Below are positions 24,857-33,815 of a DNA stretch of 46,571 bases, one piece after another. The first letter of the stretch is position 1, and every line of letters starts with the position of its first letter. Source of the stretch: an uncultured Phycisphaerales bacterium (GTDB lineage Bacteria; Planctomycetota; Phycisphaerae; Sedimentisphaerales; Anaerohalosphaeraceae); the NCBI GenBank assembly GCA_937868095.1, contig CALMLO010000022.1:1-46571 (forward strand). Direction: 5' to 3'. The notes beneath the pieces were generated by a model. The model was not told the origin of the DNA. It saw only the letters and a list, made by a program, of their open reading frames with translations, and did no database searches. Made by a program: the position numbers and the translations under genes.

Positions 24857-26308
24857 ATGAACACAGAACGGATGACAAGCAGAGTTTTTCCGGGGCAGTT
24901 TTTTACTCGGGACAACCTCTATGATATGTCGAGTAAAGCGATGATATTTATCGCCTTGCTGACAACTATTCTTGGCGTCTGGGCTCAGCGAGACCAAATC
25001 GAAAATGTTCTTGCTCGGCTGACTGGCTTGGAGTGGGGTGTCGCCTATCTGGCCGTTGCACGCTTTCTCTTCCTTATTAACATAGCCGCCCTGATTTGGC
25101 GACTGGGACTGGTTTTGTTTTATCGTCCCGCTCGTTCCTGTACGGACGAGGAGTTGCCGACCTGCACTGTCGTCATTCCCGCCTATAACGAAGGCCGCCA
25201 TGTCGCCGAGACCATTGACAGTGTAGCAGCAAGCAATTATCCAATCGACAAACTCCAGATTATTGCTGTCGATGACGGCAGTGCCGATGATACTTGGCAA
25301 TGGATTCAGCGGGCTGCGGCAAGACATGCCCACCTTGTTACCCCATTGCGTCTCAAACGCAACAGCGGCAAGCGAAAAGCCCTCTATGAAGGGTTTATCC
25401 GCAACTCTGCGGATATTCTTGTGACGATCGACAGCGATTCGCTTATCGAAAAAAATACACTTAGGAATCTGCTGAGCCCCTTTGTAACGCAGGCCAACGT
25501 CGGTGCCGTTGCCGGCAATGTCCGTGTTCTCAACCGCCAGCAAGGCCTGATCCCCAAAATGCTCGATGTTTCTTTTGCCTTCAGTTTCGACTTTATTCGG
25601 GCCAGCCAAAGCCAGGTCGATTCAGTCCTGTGCACCCCGGGCGCCTTGTCCGCTTACCGCCGGGATGCTGTAATGAAGGTTCTCCGAGCGTGGATGAACC
25701 AGCGATTCTTCGGACGCAAATCCAACATCGGCGAAGACCGTGCTATGACCAATCTGATTCTCAAACAGGGCTTTGCCGTCAAGTTTCAATCCAACGCCGT
25801 CGTCTTTACCCAAGTTCCCGTTCGTTATAAAGGTCTGTGCAAGATGTTCCTCCGCTGGGCAAGAAGCAATATTCGTGAAACAGTCGAAATGGCCCGTTTT
25901 GTCTTTACGCGTTTCCGCCAAAACCGGCTTGGTGCCCAACTCAACTTCCTCCACAGCACATCTACCCTTTTCGGTGCAACCTTTATGGTGTTTGGGACCC
26001 TTCTGTGCATTCTTTGGGAACCCCAGGTCTTCCTGGCTCAGATTCTTTTTGGTGCCGAACTGATGGCAGCAATCCCTGGCGTTTTCTACGCACTCAAGTA
26101 TCGCAGCAGCAATGCCCTTTGGGCCTTTGCCTATTCGCTCTTCTGGCTGGCCGGCTTGGCCTGGATCAGTCCCTATGCCCTGCTCACTGTCGGCAACAAT
26201 AACTGGCTTACCCGTTCCTTGCCTGTTGCCAAGCAGACACAACTCGCTTCGCCGGTCCGCCCCGTAAAAAACGGTACGCTTATCAGCCCTAAGCCGCTTT
26301 CCGCCTAA
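24857..26308 (+). CDS. processive family 2 glycosyltransferase (polysaccharide synthase)
   Basis: A 483-residue inner-membrane enzyme with two N-terminal transmembrane segments (about 27-43 and 62-90), a cytoplasmic GT-A domain and three C-terminal segments. The catalytic series is present: Asp139-Asp140 in AVDDGSADD, the DxD at 192-194 (IDSDS), the GED motif at 292-294 with the presumed base Asp294, and Arg333-Trp334 in FLRWARSNIRE. The last resembles the RW-containing motif of hyaluronan, chitin and cellulose synthases with the first Gln replaced by Phe. It therefore probably polymerises and exports a beta-linked glycan from UDP-sugars. The sugar is unknown. It lies alone between its structured leader and nifJ, without a BcsB or PilZ partner gene. 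Confidence 0.9.
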   Translation: MNTERMTSRVFPGQFFTRDNLYDMSSKAMIFIALLTTILGVWAQRDQIENVLARLTGLEWGVAYLAVARFLFLINIAALIWRLGLVLFYRPARSCTDEELPTCTVVIPAYNEGRHVAETIDSVAASNYPIDKLQIIAVDDGSADDTWQWIQRAAARHAHLVTPLRLKRNSGKRKALYEGFIRNSADILVTIDSDSLIEKNTLRNLLSPFVTQANVGAVAGNVRVLNRQQGLIPKMLDVSFAFSFDFIRASQSQVDSVLCTPGALSAYRRDAVMKVLRAWMNQRFFGRKSNIGEDRAMTNLILKQGFAVKFQSNAVVFTQVPVRYKGLCKMFLRWARSNIRETVEMARFVFTRFRQNRLGAQLNFLHSTSTLFGATFMVFGTLLCILWEPQVFLAQILFGAELMAAIPGVFYALKYRSSNALWAFAYSLFWLAGLAWISPYALLTVGNNNWLTRSLPVAKQTQLASPVRPVKNGTLISPKPLSA

Positions 26309-26460
26309 TTTCCCCCTGCTCTTCAGCAGCCAAACCGCCAATCCCCCCTCTTCATTCAAACCTCTGGAAATATCCGCCCTATACTTTGCCTGTTTTATCC
26401 ACAAACAGCCCTTTTATATCCATTTTCCAGAAAGAATCTTACATAAAGGGCGAAAAACGG

Positions 26461-26489
26461 TTGCCCCCTTCGAAAAAAGGTGATATAAG
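26461..26489 (+). promoter_or_regulatory. promoter of nifJ
   Basis: TTGCCC (26461-26466), 17 bases, TATAAG (26484-26489), giving a leader of about 70 bases before the ATG at 26566. The rest of 26309-26565 holds only a small CTGCT/AGCAG hairpin after the GT2 stop, without a T-run. Confidence 0.5.
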
Positions 26490-26565
26490 GAATTTTTCTT
26501 TTTTAGATGGGACTTGTTTTTAGCGTATCTCTGTAGCACACGGTCTGATTTGGAGAAATCTTATT

Positions 26566-29500
26566 ATGACACGACGAATGGTTACCATCGACGGCAACAC
26601 TGCCGTTGCCCATGTGGCTCACGCAACAAATGAAGTAATCGCAATTTATCCCATTACCCCCAGTTCTCCAATGGGAGAAATGGCAGATGCCAAAAGCACT
26701 GCCGGCCAGCGGAACATCTGGGGCACAATTCCCTCTGTTTCAGAAATGCAGTCAGAAGGAGGAGCCGCCGGCGCTGTCCATGGTTCCTTGCTGACGGGAG
26801 CCATGACGACCACCTTTACGGCTTCTCAAGGTCTGCTTCTGATGATTCCGAATATGTACAAAATCGCCGGTGAACTGCTGCCGACTGTCTTTCACGTTTC
26901 CGCACGCTCGCTGGCCTGTCAGGCATTGAGCATCTTCGGAGACCATTCCGACGTAATGGCTGTGCGGCAGACCGGCTTTGCCATGCTGGCCTCTTCCAAC
27001 GTGCAGGAAGTAATGGATATGTCGCTGATTGCCCAGCAAGCCACGTTGGCCAGTCGGGTCCCCTTCCTTCACTTTTTTGACGGATTCCGAACCAGCCACG
27101 AAGTGCAGAAAGTGGAAGAATTGACTTATGATGATATGCGAGCAATGATTGATGAAAGTCTTGTTGCAGCCCATAAAGCACGGGCTCTCAGCCCTGATCG
27201 CCCGATGATTAGCGGCACCGCTCAAAATCCGGATGTCTATTTCCAGGGTCGGGAAACCGTCAATCCCTTTTATCAGGCCTGTCCGGAAGCGGTTCAGCAA
27301 ACGATGAACAAATTCGCAGGAATTGCAGGCCGTCAATACCATCTGTTTGATTATATCGGCGATCCGAATGCTGAAAAAGTGATTGTGATTATGGGCTCCG
27401 GCGCCGATGTGGTTCACGAAACAGTGGATTATCTGAACAGCCGCGGAGAAAAGGTCGGTCTCGTGAAAGTCCGTCTGTACCGCCCCTTCAGCAATCGATA
27501 TTTCGTGCAAGCATTGCCCAAGACCGTCAAAAAGATTGCAGTTCTGGACCGCACCAAAGAACCCGGTTCCATCGGCGAACCGCTCTATTTGGATGTTCGG
27601 ACAGCTGTGGGCGAAGGAATGGCCGAAGGATGGGCGCCTTTCAAGGGTTATCCCCAAATCATTGGCGGACGCTATGGACTTGGTTCTAAAGATTTTACGC
27701 CTGCAATGGTTAAGGCAATTTTCGACAACCTCGATGCCGAAGAACCGAAAAATCATTTTACCGTCGGCATTATCGATGATCTCTGTCATACCAGTCTGGA
27801 CGTCGATGAATCATTCGATATCGGCGGAAGGACCTTTACCGGAATGTTCTATGGGCTGGGTTCAGACGGCACAGTCGGTGCCAACAAAAACAGCATTAAG
27901 ATTATTGGCGAACAAACCTCCTACTATGCGCAGGGTTATTTTGTATATGACTCCAAAAAAGCCGGTGCTGTTACCGTTTCTCATCTGCGTTTCGGGCCCG
28001 ACCCAATCCGCAGCCCCTACTTGATCAGCCGGGCTGATTTTGTCGCCTGCCATAATCCAAGCTTCCTTGAAAAATATGATATGCTGTCCAACCTTAAACC
28101 AGGCGGAACTTTCCTGCTCACCAGCAGCCACGGACCGGAAGAGGTGTGGGATACCCTGCCGGTGGAGGTCCAGCAGCAAATTATCGACAAAAAAATCAAA
28201 TTTTATGTCATTGATGCATTCCGTATCGCGGAAGAAGTAGGGCTGGGCAACCGCATCAATGTAATTATGCAGACGGCCTTTTTCAAAATCAGCGGCGTCA
28301 TTGATATTGACCAGGCCGTCAAAGCCATTAAGGATGCTATTAAGAAGACCTATGGCAAAAAAGGGGAAAAAATCGTCCAGATGAACTTTGCGGCCGTCGA
28401 CCAGGCCCTCGAGAAAGTCTATCAAGTCAAGGTACCCTCCAAGGCCACCAGTCATATTCACATGGCCAAGATAGTGCCTGATGATGCCCCTGAATTTGTG
28501 CGCACGGTCACCGCAGAGATTATGGCCGGCCGAGGAGACAAACTGCCCGTCAGCAAGATGCCCTGCGACGGGAAATTTCCAACCGGAACCACGCAATACG
28601 AAAAACGCAACATCGCTGTCTATATTCCGGTCTGGGAGCCGCAACTGTGCCTTCAGTGCGGCCAGTGCTCGTTTGTCTGCCCGCATGCCGCAATCCGCAT
28701 CAAGGCCTATGACCCCAGCTGTCTGAAGACGGCTCCGGCCGCTTTCAAGAGCACCGATGCCAAGGGCAAGGAATTCGCCGGGATGAAGTTTACCGTGCAG
28801 GTCGCCCCGGAAGACTGCACCGGCTGTGAGGCCTGCGTCATCAACTGTCCCGGCATGGAACGAGACGCCAACAAGCAGCCAACCGGGCGAAAGGCCATCA
28901 ATATGGCTCTTCAGGAACCGCTGCGAATGCAGGAACGGGAAAACTTCGAGTTTTTCCTGTCTATTCCCAACACAGATCCGAACAAGTTTAAGATTGCCTC
29001 CATCAAGGGCAGCCAGCTGGTGCCGCCGCTGTTTGAGTTTTCCGGCGCCTGTGCCGGCTGCGGCGAAACAGCCAATGTCAAGCTCCTTACCCAATTGTTC
29101 GGCGATCGCCTGTATATTGCCAATGCCACCGGCTGTTCGTCTATCTACGGCGGCAACCTGCCAACCACACCTTATACAAAACGGGCGGACGGACGAGGTC
29201 CAACATGGAGCAACAGTCTTTTCGAAGATAATGCCGAGTTCGGTTTTGGAATGCGTTTGGCTATCAACAAAATGATGACGCACGCCCTCGAACTGCTGGA
29301 ACAGGTCTCCGCTGCCGGATGTATTTCGAAAGATCTTGCCGACGCACTCAAAGAGGGAATGAACACACAGGATACCCAGGCAGGCATCGAACAGCAGCGT
29401 GCACGGGTAGAAGAACTCAAGGCCGCCTGCCGGAAAAGTCGTTGTCCAGAATGCGAACGGCTTTTAACGGTAGCGGACTATCTTGTCCGAAAGAGTGTTT

Positions 29501-30141
29501 GGATTGTCGGCGGAGACGGCTGGGCATACGATATCGGCTACGGCGGATTAGATCATGTGCTGGCCAGCGGGGAAAATATCAATGCACTGGTTCTCGATAC
29601 CGAAGTGTATTCCAATACCGGCGGTCAGATGTCGAAAGCTACCCCCCTCGGAGCGGTCGCTCAGTTTGCGTCAGGAGGCAAACGACTTCCCAAAAAAGAC
29701 ATGGGACTGATTGCAATGACATACGGCAACATCTATGTCGCCTCTATTGCCATTGGTGCCAATCCCAACCAAGCTGTGAAAGCATTTGCTGAAGCTGAAA
29801 GCTATGAGGGGCCTTCTCTGATTCTTTCTTACTGCCATTGTATCGCGCATGGCCTTGAACACATGGGCCGAGGATATGAAGAGCAAAAGAAGGCCGTGGC
29901 TTGCGGCCATTGGCCTCTGTACCGTTTCGATCCGCGTCTGGCACAACAAGGCAAAAATCCGCTCCAGATGGATTCCAAAGCCCCAACCATAGATTATGCA
30001 GAGTATGCAAGCGGGGAAAACCGTTTCCGGATTCTTCAAAAGACTAAGCCGGAAATCGCTCAAGAGCTCCTTGAAAAAGCCCGACAGCATGTTAAGCGGA
30101 AATATGCTCTCTATGAAAAATTGTCTCAATTAGAGTGCTGA
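26566..30141 (+). CDS. nifJ: pyruvate:ferredoxin (flavodoxin) oxidoreductase
   Basis: A 1191-residue single-chain PFOR that oxidises pyruvate with CoA to acetyl-CoA and CO2, reducing ferredoxin or flavodoxin. Domains run in the usual order: the N-terminal pyruvate-binding domain (AVAHVAHATNEVIAIYPITP start), the gamma-type domain (about 415-630), two 4Fe-4S ferredoxin motifs at about 695-755 (CLQCGQCSFVCP and CTGCEACVINCP), and the thiamine diphosphate domain with CAGCGE near 828 and GDGWAYDIGYGG near 983, including NTGGQMSKATPLGA. All cluster cysteines are present. The enzyme is oxygen-sensitive in most hosts and points to fermentative, anaerobic energy metabolism. The gene has its own promoter and a strong terminator, so it is a single transcription unit. 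Confidence 0.97.
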   Translation: MTRRMVTIDGNTAVAHVAHATNEVIAIYPITPSSPMGEMADAKSTAGQRNIWGTIPSVSEMQSEGGAAGAVHGSLLTGAMTTTFTASQGLLLMIPNMYKIAGELLPTVFHVSARSLACQALSIFGDHSDVMAVRQTGFAMLASSNVQEVMDMSLIAQQATLASRVPFLHFFDGFRTSHEVQKVEELTYDDMRAMIDESLVAAHKARALSPDRPMISGTAQNPDVYFQGRETVNPFYQACPEAVQQTMNKFAGIAGRQYHLFDYIGDPNAEKVIVIMGSGADVVHETVDYLNSRGEKVGLVKVRLYRPFSNRYFVQALPKTVKKIAVLDRTKEPGSIGEPLYLDVRTAVGEGMAEGWAPFKGYPQIIGGRYGLGSKDFTPAMVKAIFDNLDAEEPKNHFTVGIIDDLCHTSLDVDESFDIGGRTFTGMFYGLGSDGTVGANKNSIKIIGEQTSYYAQGYFVYDSKKAGAVTVSHLRFGPDPIRSPYLISRADFVACHNPSFLEKYDMLSNLKPGGTFLLTSSHGPEEVWDTLPVEVQQQIIDKKIKFYVIDAFRIAEEVGLGNRINVIMQTAFFKISGVIDIDQAVKAIKDAIKKTYGKKGEKIVQMNFAAVDQALEKVYQVKVPSKATSHIHMAKIVPDDAPEFVRTVTAEIMAGRGDKLPVSKMPCDGKFPTGTTQYEKRNIAVYIPVWEPQLCLQCGQCSFVCPHAAIRIKAYDPSCLKTAPAAFKSTDAKGKEFAGMKFTVQVAPEDCTGCEACVINCPGMERDANKQPTGRKAINMALQEPLRMQERENFEFFLSIPNTDPNKFKIASIKGSQLVPPLFEFSGACAGCGETANVKLLTQLFGDRLYIANATGCSSIYGGNLPTTPYTKRADGRGPTWSNSLFEDNAEFGFGMRLAINKMMTHALELLEQVSAAGCISKDLADALKEGMNTQDTQAGIEQQRARVEELKAACRKSRCPECERLLTVADYLVRKSVWIVGGDGWAYDIGYGGLDHVLASGENINALVLDTEVYSNTGGQMSKATPLGAVAQFASGGKRLPKKDMGLIAMTYGNIYVASIAIGANPNQAVKAFAEAESYEGPSLILSYCHCIAHGLEHMGRGYEEQKKAVACGHWPLYRFDPRLAQQGKNPLQMDSKAPTIDYAEYASGENRFRILQKTKPEIAQELLEKARQHVKRKYALYEKLSQLEC

Positions 30142-30147
30142 ATAGAC

Positions 30148-30193
30148 GCCCCGGGCGGCTCCGAACTCCTTTCAGGGCCGCCCGGGCTTTGTT
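30148..30193 (+). terminator. intrinsic terminator of nifJ
   Basis: CCCGGGCGGC (30150-30159) pairs perfectly with GCCGCCCGGG (30177-30186) over ten base pairs, with a 17-base loop, and is followed by CTTTGTTT. It starts nine bases after the nifJ stop. Confidence 0.8.
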
Positions 30194-30209
30194 TAAAAGG
30201 AAGACTCGT

Positions 30210-30905
30210 ATGACAGTCATAAAAAATGCAGGTTATTGGGCTTTCCTTCTTCTTGTTATTTGGACATGCGGCTGTTCAGTGCCAGCAGACCGCCCAAACA
30301 CGCCCTCGCCGGAACAAACTTCTCTGAAGTGCACAGACCCCATCACAGCCCAGGCGGTCACTCTCTTTTACCTGCCTTCCGGAAAGATCTATTACACAAA
30401 ACAGGAACATCGCTTCTGCCCCTCGCTGAACACGCTGGAAATCTCGGCGACAGAACCGGAAGGCAAAATCCTCTGGAAATGGGCCGATGGAATCTTTATC
30501 CGGCAGACATCCGTCCAGCAGCATTTTACTGCGGAATGGCAGGCAGATTCGTTGTATGCCCTCTTCGCCGGCTTTTTGTACGGTAGCGGTTTTCTCTCGA
30601 CAGATACACTTGCGGTATCGGAACCCGTCAGTTTGGAAGGCCAGGCCTATATTCCGATAAAACTTCCAATTAAGACTGCAAACTTCGATGCCTTTTTATA
30701 CAGAAATCGTAAAACCGGACTCATTGACAGGGTCGGAGTTTACAGCAAAACAGATAAAAAGGCAGAGATGGCAATCCTTTATAATTGGAGTCTCTTAGGA
30801 CAAAACAATAGGATTGTTCCGCGGAAAATAGATATATTTGACATAACAGATGGTATTGTGTCTAAAAAGTTAATAATCCAGATCGATTACAAACATATCC
30901 TATGA
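30210..30905 (+). CDS. lipoprotein of unknown function
   Basis: A 231-residue predicted lipoprotein: hydrophobic segment 10-19 and lipobox WTCGC with Cys22 as the anchor. I do not recognise the mature domain. It contains a short CTDPITAQAVTLFYLPSGK segment and many aromatic and beta-prone stretches, perhaps a small beta-rich domain, and no catalytic signature. The start is the ATG at 30210, with AGGA eight bases before it; a longer in-frame reading would begin inside the nifJ terminator hairpin. It precedes the exopolysaccharide operon by 303 bases on the same strand. Confidence 0.75.
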   Translation: MTVIKNAGYWAFLLLVIWTCGCSVPADRPNTPSPEQTSLKCTDPITAQAVTLFYLPSGKIYYTKQEHRFCPSLNTLEISATEPEGKILWKWADGIFIRQTSVQQHFTAEWQADSLYALFAGFLYGSGFLSTDTLAVSEPVSLEGQAYIPIKLPIKTANFDAFLYRNRKTGLIDRVGVYSKTDKKAEMAILYNWSLLGQNNRIVPRKIDIFDITDGIVSKKLIIQIDYKHIL

Positions 30906-30951
30906 AGAATATAAGAATAAAACCGATTTTCAATATGGAGGATACTTGAAA

Positions 30952-31035
30952 ATGATGAAGGATTATTCGCCCTTTCTTGTTTTACTAAAAACTCGACTAA
31001 AAATCATTATACCAGAATTAAACGCCTTACATTAG
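30952..31035 (+). CDS. possible 27-residue small ORF
   Basis: GGAGG at 30937-30941 stands ten bases before an ATG that opens a frame of 27 codons with a basic, hydrophobic product (MMKDYSPFLVLLKTRLKIII at the N-terminus) ending at TAG 31033-31035. It could be a membrane-active small protein or leader peptide, or chance. Nothing else supports it. Confidence 0.25.
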   Translation: MMKDYSPFLVLLKTRLKIIIPELNALH

Positions 31036-31177
31036 GAGCCAAAACGATTCTTCTTTATGTTCGCAAAAAATGCATAAATAATATGCGAATAAGGTCTTTA
31101 TGGCCGATAGAGCAGTTAAGAAGACGTCGCGATATACCGATAGCAAAATCGGTGACGAGACACATATAGCGGAGAAT

Positions 31178-31201
31178 ATGCATCTGTTATATCTTGGATA
31201 A
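31178..31201 (+). CDS. possible seven-residue leader peptide before the export gene
   Basis: GGAG at 31171-31174 precedes an ATG that encodes MHLLYLG and stops at 31199-31201, eight bases before the ATG of the Wza-like gene, which itself lacks a good Shine-Dalgarno site. Translation of the leader could deliver ribosomes to the export gene. The spacing of three bases is short. Confidence 0.25.
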   Translation: MHLLYLG

Positions 31202-31208
31202 ATTCAAT

Positions 31209-32801
31209 ATGAGAAAAAAAATTGAAAAACCTGGTTTTCGAGGGGTAGTAGGGAGCATTCTGGTTCTTTCCTTTCTTTTCGGCTGCTATAACGACCCGTT
31301 AGACCCTACCCAAATAGGGCGATTTGAGCCCACCCCCAAAGTCAACGTAATCCTAAACACCCTCGGCGTAGCAGAAGAACCCAGTCCTGCTTACGAGGGC
31401 GCCGAAGACCCAAAACCTGAAGACCTCGTCGATTTCCAAACGGATTATGTGTTTGGAGCAGGCGATGTTGTTCAAATCAGCATCTTCGAACTTTACCAAG
31501 AAGGACAACTCTATACGAACAACTATGTCGTAACCGAGTCAGGCCGGATTTCTATTCCTGATGTTGGTATTGTCCAGGCAGCCGGTTTAACAGAGTCCCA
31601 ACTCGAACAGGAGATACGGGATATACTATCTCCGAATATTCTCAAAAATCCTTCTGTTACGGTGAGTTTGGTTAATTCGCAGAAACAGTATTTTTCGATT
31701 GTCGGCCAAGGGTTGGGGACATCAGGACGATTTCCCCTCCCCCGTTATACCTTTCGCCTGACAGATGCAATTGCCTTGACCGGCAGTATTGCGGAATTTA
31801 ACCTGAGTTATATCTATGTCTCACGGGATGTTCCGACGGAGCAATCGGATATCCTTCAGACAAACACCGCCGAACAATCATCTCCGGCCGATCTCCCCGC
31901 AAAATCAGCAGAACCAGAATCTTCACTGCAAACTCCAGACAAACCGGAGGGAAATCTTCTTGAAATTATCGCTCCGGCAGAAATCGGGCCCAAACGCAGA
32001 GGAATTTTGATTACGTCTGCGGAAATGGCCACCCGCCATGAACTGGAAGCTCTGGCTGCTCCAGACGGCTTGGATGTTCCTCCTGCAGAAGAAACAACAC
32101 AGCCGACTCCTGAAGAACAAGCATCCTCAGTGAACCCTAACGAACCCATTGAATGGGTCTATGAGAACGGCAAATGGGTCCCGAAAGTTCGTGCAGATGC
32201 CCCGATTACCAAACAATCACCGGCCGCTGCTCAGGAAACCCAACCAATACCCGAAGAACCTTTGCCGGCAGGTTTCGGCGTTGAAGGGCTTGGAAAAACA
32301 AAAACAACAACGAGAGTTATCCGCATCCCTGTAGACCGACTGCTGGCAGGCGATCCCCGCTGTAACGTTGTCATCCGACCTGGGGATCGAATCACCGTAC
32401 CCTTAGACATTATTGGGGAATTCTGGATTTTGGGGAACGTGAACGCACAAGGGCCCTTCCCCTTAACCGGCAGACCCATCACACTTAAACAAGCCATTGC
32501 AACCGCCGGCGGCCTGAATCAGATTGCCTATCCCCAGAAAGTCGAGGTGATTCGTCGATTGGGCAAGAACTCCGCTGGTTTGGCTCAGGAAGAAATCGTA
32601 CTGGTAGATCTGAAAAAGATTGCCAAAGGGACGCAACCCGATTTCTTTATCAAACCCTACGATTTAATTAACGTAGGTACTCACGGGAGCAGCCGGTATC
32701 TGGCAGTCTTGCGGAATGCCTTCCGGGCCACCTATGGGTTTGGGCTGGTTTATGACCGAAACTTTGCTAATGAAGACTTCGAAGACGTTTGGACATGGTA
32801 A
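31209..32801 (+). CDS. polysaccharide export outer-membrane lipoprotein (Wza-like) with large insertion
   Basis: A 530-residue protein of the Poly_export/SLBB family that forms the outer-membrane exit for exopolysaccharide. The signal segment ends in the lipobox FLFGC (Cys near residue 26). The export domain DYVFGAGDVVQISIFEL begins near residue 83, and the C-terminal SLBB part includes GEFWILGNVNAQGPFPLTGR. The first SLBB hairpin, IYVSRDV, is resumed only at RVIRIPVDRLLAGDPRCNVV: about 150 residues rich in Pro, Glu, Ser and Thr are inserted between them, containing WVYENGKWVPK. I chose the ATG at 31209; a TTG at 31194 is in frame. It opens a contiguous operon with the exosortase, 18 bases downstream. 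Confidence 0.88.
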   Translation: MRKKIEKPGFRGVVGSILVLSFLFGCYNDPLDPTQIGRFEPTPKVNVILNTLGVAEEPSPAYEGAEDPKPEDLVDFQTDYVFGAGDVVQISIFELYQEGQLYTNNYVVTESGRISIPDVGIVQAAGLTESQLEQEIRDILSPNILKNPSVTVSLVNSQKQYFSIVGQGLGTSGRFPLPRYTFRLTDAIALTGSIAEFNLSYIYVSRDVPTEQSDILQTNTAEQSSPADLPAKSAEPESSLQTPDKPEGNLLEIIAPAEIGPKRRGILITSAEMATRHELEALAAPDGLDVPPAEETTQPTPEEQASSVNPNEPIEWVYENGKWVPKVRADAPITKQSPAAAQETQPIPEEPLPAGFGVEGLGKTKTTTRVIRIPVDRLLAGDPRCNVVIRPGDRITVPLDIIGEFWILGNVNAQGPFPLTGRPITLKQAIATAGGLNQIAYPQKVEVIRRLGKNSAGLAQEEIVLVDLKKIAKGTQPDFFIKPYDLINVGTHGSSRYLAVLRNAFRATYGFGLVYDRNFANEDFEDVWTW

Positions 32802-32819
32802 ACCCATGGAAATGCTCTC

Positions 32820-33815
32820 ATGAGTCAAACCACAGCGACTGCAGAACACCCAACCCTGTCTCCTGAACCGCCTTCCCCTCGATGGCGGGATATCTCAGTT
32901 TCTGTTTATCTGCAGATCGGCATTATTGCTCTTTTATTTTATGCATTTTACTACGATGAAATCCATCGCCTTTTTGTGCAATGGCTGGACCCAAGCTGGT
33001 CACACGGATTTCTGATACCATTCTTCAGTCTCTATCTGTTAAACCGACGAAAAGAAGATGTACTGCGAACAGAAATAAAACCCAGCTATTTTTGGGGAAC
33101 TGTCGGACTGGCAGGTTCGCTCATTTTGTATGTTTTGAATCTCGTAGTATTTAAATTCGGCTATGGCCGGCCCCTCCTTATGCTGACGACGCTGGCTTCT
33201 ATCGTCGTATTCCTTGGTGGGTGGAATCTGTTCAAACAGGTCTGGCTTCCTGTTTTTTATCTTTATTTCGCCATCCCCCTGCCTGCCGACATCTACACAC
33301 GTATTTCCAGACCCCTTCGGACAATTGCGGCACAGGCCTCCGCAGTGATTTTAAACCTTATCCCCCAATTAGAAGCCAACACGCAGGGAGTAACTATTGA
33401 AATTGAATACAAAGGGGTTCCGCTGGAACCGGGCTTAGATGTAGCAGAAGCATGCAGCGGGATGCGGCTTTTGTGGGCTTTCCTGGCACTGGGAGTGCTG
33501 ATGGCCTATCTGCACAAACGTCCTGCCTGGCAGAAGATTATTCTCCTGCTGAGCACAATTCCCATAGCCATTCTGTGCAATCTTATTCGAGTGACCGTCA
33601 CCGGCCTGATTTATATCTTCGGCGACCCCCAATATGCCCAAGGCATTTATCACGATATGCTCGGGATGATGATGATTTTTGTAGCATTCTTCTTTTACTG
33701 GGGACTGGCGTGGCTGATGGAAAACCTGTTTGTGGAGGAAACAGAAACAGCCAAGGAAGTCGTTATCCGCAGAAAGAGTCCTGAGTCTTCTTCCGAAAGG
33801 GAGTCTGGTTTATGA
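32820..33815 (+). CDS. exosortase (EpsH family)
   Basis: A 331-residue polytopic membrane protein with about eight helices. All three invariant exosortase residues are visible: Cys212 in AEACSGMRLL, Arg257 in CNLIRVTVTG and His278 in GIYHDMLG. The early motif DPSWSHGFLIPF and the YLYFAIPLP segment are also typical. Exosortases cut a C-terminal PEP-CTERM-like signal from secreted proteins, probably transferring them to a surface anchor, and their genes usually lie with exopolysaccharide genes, as here. The stop overlaps the next start by four bases. No protein with a matching sorting signal is encoded in the window, so the substrates must lie elsewhere. Confidence 0.93.
   Translation: MSQTTATAEHPTLSPEPPSPRWRDISVSVYLQIGIIALLFYAFYYDEIHRLFVQWLDPSWSHGFLIPFFSLYLLNRRKEDVLRTEIKPSYFWGTVGLAGSLILYVLNLVVFKFGYGRPLLMLTTLASIVVFLGGWNLFKQVWLPVFYLYFAIPLPADIYTRISRPLRTIAAQASAVILNLIPQLEANTQGVTIEIEYKGVPLEPGLDVAEACSGMRLLWAFLALGVLMAYLHKRPAWQKIILLLSTIPIAILCNLIRVTVTGLIYIFGDPQYAQGIYHDMLGMMMIFVAFFFYWGLAWLMENLFVEETETAKEVVIRRKSPESSSERESGL

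Larger units (their letters stand above)
30906..31208 (+). other. leader region of the exopolysaccharide operon
   Basis: This AT-rich stretch holds no ordinary gene. It contains an inverted repeat TTCGCA/TGCGAA (31060-31065 and 31084-31089) and, around 31127-31155, a hairpin of CGTC+ACCGA with TCGGT+GACG that has a seven-base bulge. Two tiny open frames with Shine-Dalgarno bases also occur here. I find no clear -35/-10 pair, so the operon promoter is not placed. Confidence 0.4.

Noticed and set aside
27862..29283. A 473-codon open frame on the minus strand within nifJ.
   Set aside because: Completely antisense to PFOR, without recognisable motifs or a ribosome site.
30906..31208. Possible c-di-GMP riboswitch before the export operon.
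   Set aside because: The conserved GGGCAAACC and GACGCAAAGC segments of class I and the class II core are absent; only generic hairpins remain.
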